Source of the DNA: an uncultured Mesorhizobium sp.
Lineage (GTDB): Bacteria > Pseudomonadota > Alphaproteobacteria > Rhizobiales > Rhizobiaceae
Assembly (NCBI GenBank): GCA_950071955.1
Contig: CATMOC010000048.1
Span: 1-12,753, forward strand
Reading direction: 5' to 3'
Length of the DNA: 12,753 nucleotides
The notes beneath the pieces are model-generated. The model searched no databases, had not been told where the DNA came from, and saw only the letters and a list, made by a program, of their open reading frames with translations. The translations under genes and the position numbers were made by a program. The stretch's first letter is position 1. The number at the start of each line of letters is the position of its first letter. Below are positions 1-7,677 of this stretch, one piece after another.

Positions 1-2192
1 CCTATTCGCCGGGCGTGGCGGCTCCGTGCCTCGCCATCCGGGACGATCCGGCGACCGCCGCCGACTACACCGCCCGCGCCAATCTCGTCGGCGTGGTGTC
101 CAACGGTTCTGCCGTGCTCGGCCTCGGCAACATCGGTCCGCTCGCCTCCAAACCGGTCATGGAAGGCAAGGCGGTGCTGTTCAAGAAGTTCGCCGGCATC
201 GACGTCTTCGACATCGAGATCGACGCGCAGGAGATCGACCGCATGGTCTCCACCATCGCCGCGCTCGAGCCGACCTTCGGCGGGATTAACCTCGAGGACA
301 TCAAGGCGCCGGAATGCTTCGAGGTCGAGGAGCAGCTGAAGGCGCGGATGAACATTCCCGTCTTCCACGACGACCAGCACGGGACCGCGATCATCGTGGC
401 GGCCGCCGTCCTCAACGGGCTGGAACTCGCCGGAAAGAAGATCGAGGACGTGAAGATCGTCACGTCGGGCGCGGGCGCGGCGGCACTCGCCTGCCTCAAC
501 CTCCTGGTCTCTCTCGGTGCGAAGCGCGAGAACATCTGGATCACCGACCGCTACGGTGTCGCCTGGCGCGGCCGCGCGGAGGAGATGGACCGGTGGAAGG
601 ACGCCTACGTCAAGGAAACGGATGCGCGCGAGCTCTCCGACGTCATCGGCGGCGCCGACATCTTCCTGGGGCTTTCGGCGGCCGGCGTGCTCAAGCCGGA
701 ACTGCTCGCGGACATGGCGGAAAGCCCGCTGGTCCTGGCCCTCGCCAACCCGGTGCCGGAGATCATGCCGGAAGTGGCGCGCGCGGCGCGGCCCGACGCG
801 ATGATCTGTACCGGCCGTTCGGATTTCCCCAACCAGGTCAACAACGTTCTCTGCTTCCCCTACATCTTTCGCGGTGCGCTCGACGTCGGCGCGACCGCCA
901 TCAACGAGGAGATGAAGATGGCGGCGGTGCGGGCCATCGCGGCACTCGCCCGCGAGGAGCCTTCCGACGTCGCCGCGCGCGCCTATGCGGCGGAAACGCC
1001 GGTGTTCGGGCCGGACTTCCTCATCCCCTCGCCCTTCGACCCGCGCCTCATCCTGCGCATCGCCCCGGCGGTCGCCAAGGCAGCCTGCGACACCGGCGTC
1101 GCGGCGCGGCCGATCACCGATATGGACGCCTATCTCGACCGGCTGAACCGCTTCGTTTTCCGGTCCGGCCTGGTCATGAAGCCGGTCTTCTCGGCTGCCC
1201 GCACGGCCGCGGCAAACCGGGTCATCTATGCCGACGGCGAAGACGAGCGCGTGCTGCGCGCCGCCCAGGTGGTGCTCGAGGAAGGCATCGCACGGCCGAT
1301 CCTGATCGGACGCCCCAACGTCATCGACACGCGGCTGAGACGCTATGCCCTCAGGATCCGGCCGGGCGTCGATTTCGACCTGGTCGATCCCGAGGACGAC
1401 CCGCGCTATCGCGACTATGTCGACCTTTTGATCCGGCTCGGCGGCCGCCGCGGCGTCACGCAGGAAGCCGCGCGCACGTTGGTGCGCACGAACACGACCG
1501 TGATCGCGGCGCTGGCCCTGGTGCGCGGCGAGGCCGACGCCATGATCTGTGGTCTGGAAGGCCGCTTCGAGCGGCATCTGCGCAACGTCGACCTGATAAT
1601 CGGCCGCAAGCCCGGCGTGCACGATCTGTCCGCACTGTCGATGCTGATCATGCAGCGCGGCGTCACCTTCTTCACCGACACCTATGTCACCGTCGATCCG
1701 ACGGCGGAGGAAATCGCCGAGATGACCATCCTGGCGGCCGATGAGATCCGCCGTTTCGGCATCGAACCGAAGGCTGCCCTGCTATCGTTCTCCAACTTCG
1801 GATCGCGCGACACTGCCAGCACGCTCAAGATGCGCAAGGCCGCCGCCCTGGTCGCCGAGCTCGATCCGGATCTAGAGGCGGATGGCGAGATGCATGCCGA
1901 CTCGGCGCTTTCGGAAGCCTTGCGCAACCGCGTCTTCCCGCATTCCAAGCTGAAGGGCGAGGCGAACCTTCTCGTCTTCCCGAACCTCGACGCGGCCAAC
2001 ATCGCGCTCAACACGGCCAAGGCCATGACCGACGCGCTCCACGTAGGGCCGATCCTGCTCGGCACGGCCCGTCCGGCGCACATCCTCACCCCGTCGGTCA
2101 CATCGCGCGGCGTTGTGAACATGACCGCGCTTTCGGTGGTGGAAGCGTCCCAGACCGCGTTGCAGGACGCGACGCAGCGGGGGACATCCTAA
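1..2192 (+). CDS. maeB: Malic enzyme with C-terminal phosphotransacetylase-like domain (5' partial)
   Basis: Oxidatively decarboxylates malate to pyruvate with NAD(P)+ in the cytosol, linking the TCA cycle to pyruvate and NADPH supply. The reading frame is open from base 3 (bases 1-2 belong to a cut codon), and the first visible residues, [12 protein letters not shown], are the conserved early malic-enzyme motif. About 35-40 N-terminal residues therefore lie outside the window, and the GTG at 15 is an internal Val codon. Visible in 729 residues are the [13 protein letters not shown] catalytic-lysine region (about 55-67), the FHDDQHGTA metal/substrate motif (about 121-129), a Rossmann turn [10 protein letters not shown] (about 155-164) and the [12 protein letters not shown] signature. 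From about residue 395 to the end follows a PTA_PTB-like domain. In this family that domain is usually regulatory (acetyl-CoA sensing) and not an active acetyltransferase. The total near 765 residues fits rhizobial Dme/Tme. I cannot tell NAD from NADP preference by eye, so maeB is the generic symbol. Confidence 0.93.
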   Translation, partial: YSPGVAAPCLAIRDDPATAADYTARANLVGVVSNGSAVLGLGNIGPLASKPVMEGKAVLFKKFAGIDVFDIEIDAQEIDRMVSTIAALEPTFGGINLEDIKAPECFEVEEQLKARMNIPVFHDDQHGTAIIVAAAVLNGLELAGKKIEDVKIVTSGAGAAALACLNLLVSLGAKRENIWITDRYGVAWRGRAEEMDRWKDAYVKETDARELSDVIGGADIFLGLSAAGVLKPELLADMAESPLVLALANPVPEIMPEVARAARPDAMICTGRSDFPNQVNNVLCFPYIFRGALDVGATAINEEMKMAAVRAIAALAREEPSDVAARAYAAETPVFGPDFLIPSPFDPRLILRIAPAVAKAACDTGVAARPITDMDAYLDRLNRFVFRSGLVMKPVFSAARTAAANRVIYADGEDERVLRAAQVVLEEGIARPILIGRPNVIDTRLRRYALRIRPGVDFDLVDPEDDPRYRDYVDLLIRLGGRRGVTQEAARTLVRTNTTVIAALALVRGEADAMICGLEGRFERHLRNVDLIIGRKPGVHDLSALSMLIMQRGVTFFTDTYVTVDPTAEEIAEMTILAADEIRRFGIEPKAALLSFSNFGSRDTASTLKMRKAAALVAELDPDLEADGEMHADSALSEALRNRVFPHSKLKGEANLLVFPNLDAANIALNTAKAMTDALHVGPILLGTARPAHILTPSVTSRGVVNMTALSVVEASQTALQDATQRGTS

Positions 2193-2268
2193 AGAGACGG
2201 TTAACTTCGATCGCCTATCCTCCCGGTCGCGCGCAACGCGCCATGAAACCAAGGTCCGCCCGTCAGGC

Positions 2269-2274
2269 AGGGGG
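2269..2274 (+). promoter_or_regulatory. Ribosome binding site deciding the DUF2865 start
   Basis: AGGGGG abuts the ATG at 2275 with no spacer, but lies 6 nt before the ATG at 2281. This favours 2281 as the true start. The two candidates differ by only two residues. Confidence 0.55.
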
Positions 2275-2280
2275 ATGGCG

Positions 2281-3510
2281 ATGAGAAAGCGGTGGAGAAC
2301 CCGTCTGCGCGCCGCAGTGCTGGCGTTCGCGGCGGCGCTCGCCGTTTTTTCCGCAGCCTCGCCCGCGACCGCCCAGTCGCGTCTCTGCCGTGATCTCGAA
2401 ACCCGCCTCGCAGGCCTCTCCAGCGGCGGCGGTTCGCCTCGGCAGGCACGCCAGTACGAGCGCGCCATCGGGCAGCAGCGCGACCAGATCGCCAGGGCCG
2501 AGGACCAGCGCCGCCGCGCCGGCTGCGGCGGCGGCTTCTTCTCACGCGGGGATCCGGCGCAGGTCTGCCACTCGCTGGCGAACACGCTGGGACGGATGCA
2601 GGCCAACCTCGCCTCGCTGGAGCGCAAGCACCGGCAGCTTGGCGGTGGCGGCTCGCGGGCGGAACGGTCCCGGCTTCTCGCTGCGATCGACGAGAACGGC
2701 TGCCGGCAGCGCCAGGCCAGCGCCCGCGAGCGGCAGACGGGCGATGGCAATGGCGGAAATCTCTTCAACCGGCTGTTCGACCGCGCTGCACGGCAAGATC
2801 GGAGCGAGCCGGAGACACGACGTTTTCCGCTGGACGACAACGATCGTCGGCGCATCGTCATCCGCCGCGGTAATCTGATCGAGGTCCAACCGCGCGTGGC
2901 GGGCACCTTCCGGACGCTCTGCGTGCGCACCTGCGACGGCTACTTCTTCCCGGTGGCCTATTCGTCCCATGCCGACGATCTCGACCGGGATGCCGCAGCG
3001 TGTTCGGCGATGTGCCCCGGCACCGAGGTCGAGCTGTACATGCATCGCACGCCGGACGAGGAATCCGACCAGATGGTCTCGATGAGCGGCGTTCCCTATA
3101 CCGAACTCCCGACGGCCTTCAGGTACCGGGAAGCCGGCTACCAGCGCCCGCCGGGCTGCGGCTGCTCGGCGGCGCGCAACTTCTCGATCCTCGCGGGAGA
3201 AACGGCGCCGCCGATGAGCATCGGACCCGTCGCGGTGCAGGAGCCGGTCGTCCCCAGGCCCGCCGCCCGTCCCGATCCCGCCGCCGATCCCGAGACGCTG
3301 GCCAATCTTCAGGGGGGGCTGGATGCCGCGGCGATCCGCCGGCTCCTGGGCGCGGAGAAGTCCGGCCCCGAACTGACAGCATCGGTGGGCGCGCCGACGA
3401 CGCTCCCGCCGGTGGAGGAGCGCAGGATCAGGGTCGTCGGGCCATCGTTCCTTCCCGACCCAGAAGCGGCAATAGATCTGCGAGCTCCGGCCCCGAATCC
3501 CGTCCCGTGA
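2281..3510 (+). CDS. Exported DUF2865 domain protein of unknown function
   Basis: No function is known for this family, which I recognise as DUF2865, typical of Rhizobiales. The 409-residue product begins with a Sec-type signal peptide: a basic [10 protein letters not shown], a hydrophobic Ala/Leu/Phe stretch to about residue 25, and a likely cleavage near ATAQ (about 32). A charged, Gln/Arg-rich, probably helical region (about 52-150) carries scattered Cys. The family core (about 211-295) has [19 protein letters not shown], then [22 protein letters not shown] and GCGC, with Cys at 214, 218, 241, 245, 293 and 295. These could form disulfides in the periplasm (inference). A Pro/Ala-rich linker leads to a conserved-looking tail, [19 protein letters not shown]. 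The start is chosen from SD spacing; ATG 2275 is the alternative. The last 83 bases overlap the 3' end of gltX on the opposite strand. A near-CtrA-box (2190-2205) lies upstream. Confidence 0.85.
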   Translation: MRKRWRTRLRAAVLAFAAALAVFSAASPATAQSRLCRDLETRLAGLSSGGGSPRQARQYERAIGQQRDQIARAEDQRRRAGCGGGFFSRGDPAQVCHSLANTLGRMQANLASLERKHRQLGGGGSRAERSRLLAAIDENGCRQRQASARERQTGDGNGGNLFNRLFDRAARQDRSEPETRRFPLDDNDRRRIVIRRGNLIEVQPRVAGTFRTLCVRTCDGYFFPVAYSSHADDLDRDAAACSAMCPGTEVELYMHRTPDEESDQMVSMSGVPYTELPTAFRYREAGYQRPPGCGCSAARNFSILAGETAPPMSIGPVAVQEPVVPRPAARPDPAADPETLANLQGGLDAAAIRRLLGAEKSGPELTASVGAPTTLPPVEERRIRVVGPSFLPDPEAAIDLRAPAPNPVP

Positions 3511-4801
3511 GGGTCAGCCGGATCGGCATGAACAACGCCTTGCCCTTGCGGCCCGTCTCCTCGCGGATCTTGCCGACCCAGGCCTTGAACGTGCCGGCGT
3601 CCCACGGCTCCTCCGGAAGCAGGTCGAACGCCGTCCGGAGGAACGCCCTGTCCTCTTCGCCCAGGTCCGCGCCCGGCTCCGGCTTCGCCGTGACGATGCG
3701 CCACCAGGGTTCGGCGTCCGGCAACCGGTCGAGATTGCCCCGAACGGCCAGCCAGAATGCCTCGGCCTTCTCCCCGAAGATGCCGTAGGCGAGCAGCCGG
3801 TCGCGCGCCGCCTCGAAGGGCATCGCCTGCAGCAGAGCCCGGTTCAGGTTGACGAGATCGCCCGGTTCGAACTTCGCGGAAGAGCGCGACGTCGCGGCGG
3901 GATCGAATTTCTGCGCCAGCGCGGAGAGCGAATTCTCCGGCGTCACGTTCTCGGAAGTCCCGGTCAGCACCGCCATGGAGGCGATCGCCATGGGTTCGAT
4001 CCCGTCCTCGCGAAGGCTCTTGATCGAGAGTGCGCCCGTGCGTTTCGAAAGAGCCTCGCCGCTCGCGGTGGTCAGGAGGTTGTGGTGGCCGAACTCCGGC
4101 TCGTTCGAACCGAGTGCACGAAACAGCGCGATCTGCACCCCCGTGTTGGTCACGTGGTCGTCGCCCCGGATGACATGGCTGATGCGGAAATCGATGTCGT
4201 CGACCACGGAGGGCAGCGTATAGAGATAGGAACCGTCCTCGCGGATCAGAACGGGATCGGACAGCGACCCGAGATCGACGGTCTCTTCGCCGCGCACAAT
4301 GTCATTCCAGGTGATGTCGGTACGCACCGTCTCGAAAGGATCGCGCTTGTAGTTCGGCAGCAGGAAGCGCCAGTGCGCCCTGCGCCCGTCCGCCTCGAGT
4401 GCCGCACGCTCCTCCTCCGTGTGCGCGAGCCCGTCGCGGCCGTAGATCGGCGGCAGCTTGCGCGACAGCCTGATCTTTCGCTTGAGGTCGAGTTCCTCCG
4501 GCGTCTCGTAGCAGGGGTAGAGCAGTCCCGCCTGCTTCAGCCTCGCGACCGCGTCCTCGTAGGCCGCAACGCGTTTGGACTGGTACTCCACCATGTCGGG
4601 GAAGATACCGAGCCAGTGCAGGTCGTAGACGATCTGGTCGGCGAATTCCTGCCTGGAGCGGGCCGCGTCGGTGTCGTCGAAACGTAGGACGAAGCGGCCG
4701 CGATGCTTTTCCGCGAACAGCCAGTTGAACAGCGCCGTGCGCGCATTGCCGATATGGATGTTGCCGGTCGGCGAGGGAGCGAAGCGGACGGTGACGGTCA
4801 T
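3428..4801 (-). CDS. gltX: Glutamyl-tRNA synthetase, probably the second (GltX2-type) paralog
   Basis: Charges tRNA with glutamate (class I aminoacyl-tRNA synthetase, cytosol). The 457-residue product has [13 protein letters not shown] at 6-19 (HIGH motif), FDDTD at 41-45, RGDDH at 212-216 and a KMSKS-type loop LSKRTG at 251-256, followed by a helical anticodon-binding region ending in [14 protein letters not shown] (about 420-433). Start ATG at 4801 overlaps the stop of the upstream MFS gene (ATGA at 4798-4801), so it is probably translated by coupling from a shared transcript. Many alphaproteobacteria lack GlnRS, make Gln-tRNA through GatCAB and carry two GluRS genes. The Thr in LSKRTG, where LSKRHG is commoner, and the relatively short length suggest the second paralog; this is inference. 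The long open frame upstream of 4801 is only a shadow over the MFS gene. The last 83 bases overlap the DUF2865 gene on the other strand. Confidence 0.95.
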   Translation of the reverse strand: MTVTVRFAPSPTGNIHIGNARTALFNWLFAEKHRGRFVLRFDDTDAARSRQEFADQIVYDLHWLGIFPDMVEYQSKRVAAYEDAVARLKQAGLLYPCYETPEELDLKRKIRLSRKLPPIYGRDGLAHTEEERAALEADGRRAHWRFLLPNYKRDPFETVRTDITWNDIVRGEETVDLGSLSDPVLIREDGSYLYTLPSVVDDIDFRISHVIRGDDHVTNTGVQIALFRALGSNEPEFGHHNLLTTASGEALSKRTGALSIKSLREDGIEPMAIASMAVLTGTSENVTPENSLSALAQKFDPAATSRSSAKFEPGDLVNLNRALLQAMPFEAARDRLLAYGIFGEKAEAFWLAVRGNLDRLPDAEPWWRIVTAKPEPGADLGEEDRAFLRTAFDLLPEEPWDAGTFKAWVGKIREETGRKGKALFMPIRLTLTGRDSGPELADLLPLLGREGTMARRP

Positions 4802-6042
4802 GATCGCGAGGTATCCGAAGGCCGCGGCGCTGGCAAGGCGCGCGCCTTGATGCGCGCCGCCACGTAGGTCATCAGCGCGACCATGACCAGGCAATAGAGC
4901 CCCATCAACACGACCTGGCCGGGCAGCGGAATGCCGAGGTCTATCAGATAGCCGGTGAGGCCGGGACCGATGGCCGTGGCAAACACCAGGATCGCCACGG
5001 TGATCGCACGGATGGAACCCAGATGCCTCAACCCGTAGATCTCCGGCCAGAGCGATCCGAACAGCGTCGAGGAGAAACCGTAGGATATCCCCAGCAGCCC
5101 CATGAACGCGAAGGCCGCCCACTGGCCGTCGAACAGCCCGAGCGTCAGGCAGGACAGCCCGAGCGGAAGGAGGAAGCTCGGCAGCAGCGCCACCGACGAG
5201 AACCGGTCGACCAGTTGTCCGGCCACCAGCGCGAAGGTGATGGTCATCGCCGCCATGAAGGTGAACGAGGTGGCGAATAATTCGAGCGACCAGCCGCGCA
5301 GCTCGACCAGGTAGACCTGGTGGAAGAAGATCGTCGTGCCGATGAAGCCCGGCGCCATGACGCCCATCAGGAGCAGGTAGAACAGCGGATCGCGCAGAAC
5401 CTCGCCGCGCGTCCAGTCGCGCGCCTCGGTCTTGCGCGAAACGGGATCGGTGGAGCGCGGCGCCCGGTCGACGGCGATCAGCCCGGTGATCATGGGCAGC
5501 GCCACGAGCACCAGAACCGCAGCCGCGACCAGCCAGGAATTGCGCCAGCCGACCAGCCCGGCGACGAAGACGAAGAGCAGCGGGAAGACCGCCTCGCCGG
5601 CATTGTGTCCGAGCGTCGTCACCGAGACGGCCCGCCCGCGCTGGCCCGAGAACCAGCGGGCCATCGCCGTGAAGGCGTTGTGCGTCATCATCCCCTGCCC
5701 GAACAGGCGCAGCATGTAGATGGTGACCACGAGCAGGATGAGGTCTTGCGAGAACGCCATCAGCACGGCCGCCAGGGCAAGCATCGGCATGATGAGGAAG
5801 GCCACACGCCGGGCCGAATGGCGGTCGACGATCTGCCCGAGCCTCGGCAGAGTCAGTGCGCTGCCCAAGGTGGCGATCATGTAGATCAGGCCGAAATCGC
5901 CGTGCGACAGGCCGTACTCCGCCCGGATATCGCCGGCCGACAGCGAGATGAAGAAGGTCTGGCCGAAGGAGGAGAAGAAGGTCATCAGGAAGCCGCCGGC
6001 AAGCCAGCGCGCATTGTCGCGAAGAAAGAGGAAGAAGGACAT
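4798..6042 (-). CDS. MFS transporter, 12 transmembrane segments, substrate unknown
   Basis: A 414-residue inner-membrane secondary carrier. About 12 hydrophobic helices are split by a charged central loop (about 190-215: VDRAPRST...RKTEARDW). The helix 2-3 loop contains a major-facilitator motif A variant, [11 protein letters not shown] (about 69-79), echoed in the second half by GQLVDRF (about 275-281). An N-terminal FLRDN-ARWL and [11 protein letters not shown] stretch resembles uncharacterised rhizobial MFS proteins. The substrate cannot be inferred. ATG 6042 is preferred over the in-frame TTG at 6057, because [10 protein letters not shown] looks like the usual beginning. A weak AAGGG lies about 15 nt upstream of the ATG and touches the TTG, so the start remains uncertain by five residues. 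First gene of a two-gene unit with gltX, sharing an ATGA overlap. It is divergent from rimO. Confidence 0.9.
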   Translation of the reverse strand: MSFFLFLRDNARWLAGGFLMTFFSSFGQTFFISLSAGDIRAEYGLSHGDFGLIYMIATLGSALTLPRLGQIVDRHSARRVAFLIMPMLALAAVLMAFSQDLILLVVTIYMLRLFGQGMMTHNAFTAMARWFSGQRGRAVSVTTLGHNAGEAVFPLLFVFVAGLVGWRNSWLVAAAVLVLVALPMITGLIAVDRAPRSTDPVSRKTEARDWTRGEVLRDPLFYLLLMGVMAPGFIGTTIFFHQVYLVELRGWSLELFATSFTFMAAMTITFALVAGQLVDRFSSVALLPSFLLPLGLSCLTLGLFDGQWAAFAFMGLLGISYGFSSTLFGSLWPEIYGLRHLGSIRAITVAILVFATAIGPGLTGYLIDLGIPLPGQVVLMGLYCLVMVALMTYVAARIKARALPAPRPSDTSRS

Positions 6043-6279
6043 CCGACCGATCGACAACCCTTAAGCGATCCGGCGCGGTGTGGGCGGAACGCACCCGCTT
6101 CACCGGATCGATCCGTTTCTAGTGCCTGACCCACGGCAAGGACAGGCGCGAAGCTCTCCTGGACCAACGCATTGATGTGCCGGTTCCTCCTGCATGCTCG
6201 TCGCGTCGGGCAGATGACGCCGGCGCGACAAGTGTGCTATGGGCGCCGCTATTCCCATGCACAATTCGAAAGCCGCCAC
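6043..6279. promoter_or_regulatory. Divergent intergenic region between MFS-gltX and rimO
   Basis: These 237 bases must hold the promoters of both divergent units. No strong sigma-70 pair is obvious. The best candidate for rimO is a -10-like GCTATG within GTGCTATGGG (about 6233-6243), with only a weak -35 (GATGAC, about 6213). A perfect 12-bp palindrome CGGATCGATCCG lies at 6104-6115. A possible 8-codon upstream ORF (6257-6283) overlaps the rimO start. The promoter assignments are weak. Confidence 0.4.
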
Positions 6280-7593
6280 ATGAACGCTCCGCGCGTCTCC
6301 TTCGTCAGTCTCGGTTGCCCCAAGGCGCTGGTCGATTCCGAACGCATCCTGACGCGCCTGCGCGCCGAAGGCTACGAGATCGCCCGCAAGCACGACGGGG
6401 CCGACCTCGTCGTCGTCAACACCTGCGGCTTCCTCGACTCCGCGCGCGACGAGTCACTCGCCGCCATCGGCGACGCCATGTCGGAGAACGGCAAGGTGAT
6501 CGTCACCGGCTGCATGGGCGCGACGCCGGAGCTGATCCGCGAAAAACACCCCAACGTGCTGGCGATCACCGGACCGCAAGCCTACGAGAGCGTCATGGCC
6601 GCCGTGCACGAGGCGGCGCCGCCGGCACACGAGCCCTTCCTCGACCTGATCCCGCCGCAGGGGGTCCGGCTGACGCCGCGCCACTACGCCTATCTGAAGA
6701 TTTCCGAGGGCTGCAACAACCGCTGCTCCTTCTGCATCATCCCTGCGCTGCGCGGCGATCTCGCCTCGCGGCCTGCCGCCGACGTGCTGCGCGAGGCCGA
6801 AAGGCTGGTGAAGGCAGGGGTGAAGGAACTGCTGGTGATCTCGCAAGACACCAGCGCCTACGGCGTGGACCTCAAATACGCGACCAGCCTCTGGCACGAC
6901 CGCGATGTGCGGGCGAAGTTCCTCGACCTGTCGCAAGAACTCGGCTCGCTCGGGGTCTGGGTGCGCATGCACTATGTCTACCCTTACCCGCATGTCGACG
7001 AGGTCATCCCGCTGATGGCCGAGCGCAAGATCCTTCCCTACCTCGACATCCCCTTCCAGCACGCCTCGCCGCGTGTGCTGAAGAACATGCGCCGCCCGGC
7101 GCATCAGGAAAAGACGCTTGAGCGCATCGGCCGCTGGCGCGAGATCTGCCCGGACCTCGCGCTGCGCTCGACCTTCATCGTCGGCTTCCCCGGCGAGACG
7201 GAAGAGGATTTCGAGATGCTGCTCGACTGGCTGGACGAGGCGAAGATCGACCGCGCTGGCTGCTTCAAGTACGAGCCGGTCGGCGGCGCGCGGTCCGAGG
7301 AACTGGGACTGCCCGCGGTGCCGGAGGAGATCAAGGAAGCGCGCTGGAACCGCTTCATGGCGAAGCAGCAGAAGATTTCGGCCAACCTCCTCAAGAAAAA
7401 GGTCGGCAAACGCCTGCCCGTCATCATCGACGAGGCGAACGGCACCGCCGCCAAGGGCCGCAGCCGCTACGACGCACCGGAGATCGACGGCGCCGTCCAC
7501 GTCCAGTCGCGACGCCCCCTGCGCGTTGGCGACATTGTGACGGTGAAGATCGACGAGGCCGACGCCTACGACCTCTACGGCCAGGCGACCTAA
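6280..7593 (+). CDS. rimO: Ribosomal protein S12 methylthiotransferase RimO
   Basis: Radical-SAM enzyme that adds a methylthio group to the conserved aspartate of ribosomal protein S12, using two [4Fe-4S] clusters. In 437 residues the N-terminal UPF0004 domain shows its three cluster cysteines in SLGCPKA (C13), NTCGFLD (C49) and GCMG (C78). The radical-SAM core has [10 protein letters not shown] (C145, C149, C152) followed by [13 protein letters not shown], typical of RimO as opposed to the tRNA enzyme MiaB. A C-terminal TRAM domain (about 372-437) ends in [10 protein letters not shown]. Start ATG 6280 gives the usual [23 protein letters not shown] beginning. An upstream in-frame extension from TTG 6172 or ATG 6175 has no family likeness. 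The SD is weak (GAAAG). Full length, no anomalies. It is divergent from the MFS gene, with the acyltransferase 83 nt downstream on the same strand. Confidence 0.97.
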   Translation: MNAPRVSFVSLGCPKALVDSERILTRLRAEGYEIARKHDGADLVVVNTCGFLDSARDESLAAIGDAMSENGKVIVTGCMGATPELIREKHPNVLAITGPQAYESVMAAVHEAAPPAHEPFLDLIPPQGVRLTPRHYAYLKISEGCNNRCSFCIIPALRGDLASRPAADVLREAERLVKAGVKELLVISQDTSAYGVDLKYATSLWHDRDVRAKFLDLSQELGSLGVWVRMHYVYPYPHVDEVIPLMAERKILPYLDIPFQHASPRVLKNMRRPAHQEKTLERIGRWREICPDLALRSTFIVGFPGETEEDFEMLLDWLDEAKIDRAGCFKYEPVGGARSEELGLPAVPEEIKEARWNRFMAKQQKISANLLKKKVGKRLPVIIDEANGTAAKGRSRYDAPEIDGAVHVQSRRPLRVGDIVTVKIDEADAYDLYGQAT

Positions 7594-7598
7594 GCCCG

Positions 7599-7614
7599 GT
7601 TAATGGTTAATTAA
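7599..7614 (-). promoter_or_regulatory. Candidate CtrA-binding box (TTAA-N7-TTAAC)
   Basis: On the minus strand the bases read TTAA-TTAACCA-TTAAC, a perfect match to the CtrA consensus TTAA-N7-TTAAC known from Caulobacter and used in rhizobia. On the plus strand the first and third TTAA tetramers of GTTAATGGTTAATTAA have the same 7-nt spacing. The site lies 6 nt after the rimO stop and 63 nt before the acyltransferase ATG. Binding is inferred; no other perfect copy was noticed in the window. Confidence 0.5.
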
Positions 7615-7648
7615 GGAAGTTTCCCGAGCGGGAACCGAAAGCGCTATT

Positions 7649-7677
7649 TTCCGGGCCTGAACGACGGGAGCCCGGAA
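7649..7677 (+). promoter_or_regulatory. Inverted repeat over the acyltransferase ribosome binding site
   Basis: TTCCGGGC (7649-7656) and GCCCGGAA (7670-7677) form a perfect 8-bp stem with a 13-nt loop. The SD-like GGGAG (7666-7670) sits at the loop/stem junction, and the A of the ATG (7677) is the last stem base, so the hairpin could hide the start. GCCCGG at 7594-7599, just after the rimO stop, could pair with the same arm (7651-7656) and enclose another inverted repeat, TTCCCG-AG-CGGGAA (7621-7634). The pairing is seen in sequence; the switching is inference. Confidence 0.45.

Noticed and set aside
314..1744. 476-codon plus-strand frame inside the malic enzyme gene
   Set aside because: It is an out-of-frame shadow, rich in Arg and Gly, while the malic enzyme frame shows all its motifs.
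2229..2241. Hairpin GCGCG-CAA-CGCGC after maeB as a terminator
   Set aside because: It has only a 5-bp stem with a 3-nt loop and no T tract follows, so it does not support an intrinsic terminator call.
1872..2930. 352-codon minus-strand frame spanning the maeB end and DUF2865
   Set aside because: It is antisense to two supported genes, with Arg/Ser-rich shadow composition and no motif.
4802..6103. Long minus-strand open frame running into gltX, suggesting an N-terminal extension or fusion
   Set aside because: The frame upstream of 4801 is a shadow of the MFS gene on the same strand. GltX homologs begin at [13 protein letters not shown], and the ATGA junction fixes the start.
5320..6129. 269-codon plus-strand open frame
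   Set aside because: It is antisense to the MFS transporter, with composition dominated by Arg, Asp, Glu and Gln and no domain.
6172..6279. N-terminal extension of RimO from TTG 6172 or ATG 6175
   Set aside because: The added 36 residues have no family likeness, and the conserved beginning starts at ATG 6280.
7621..7634. TTCCCG-AG-CGGGAA as a rimO terminator
   Set aside because: The inverted repeat is followed by CCGAAAGCG, not a T run, so it is kept only as part of the possible leader structure.
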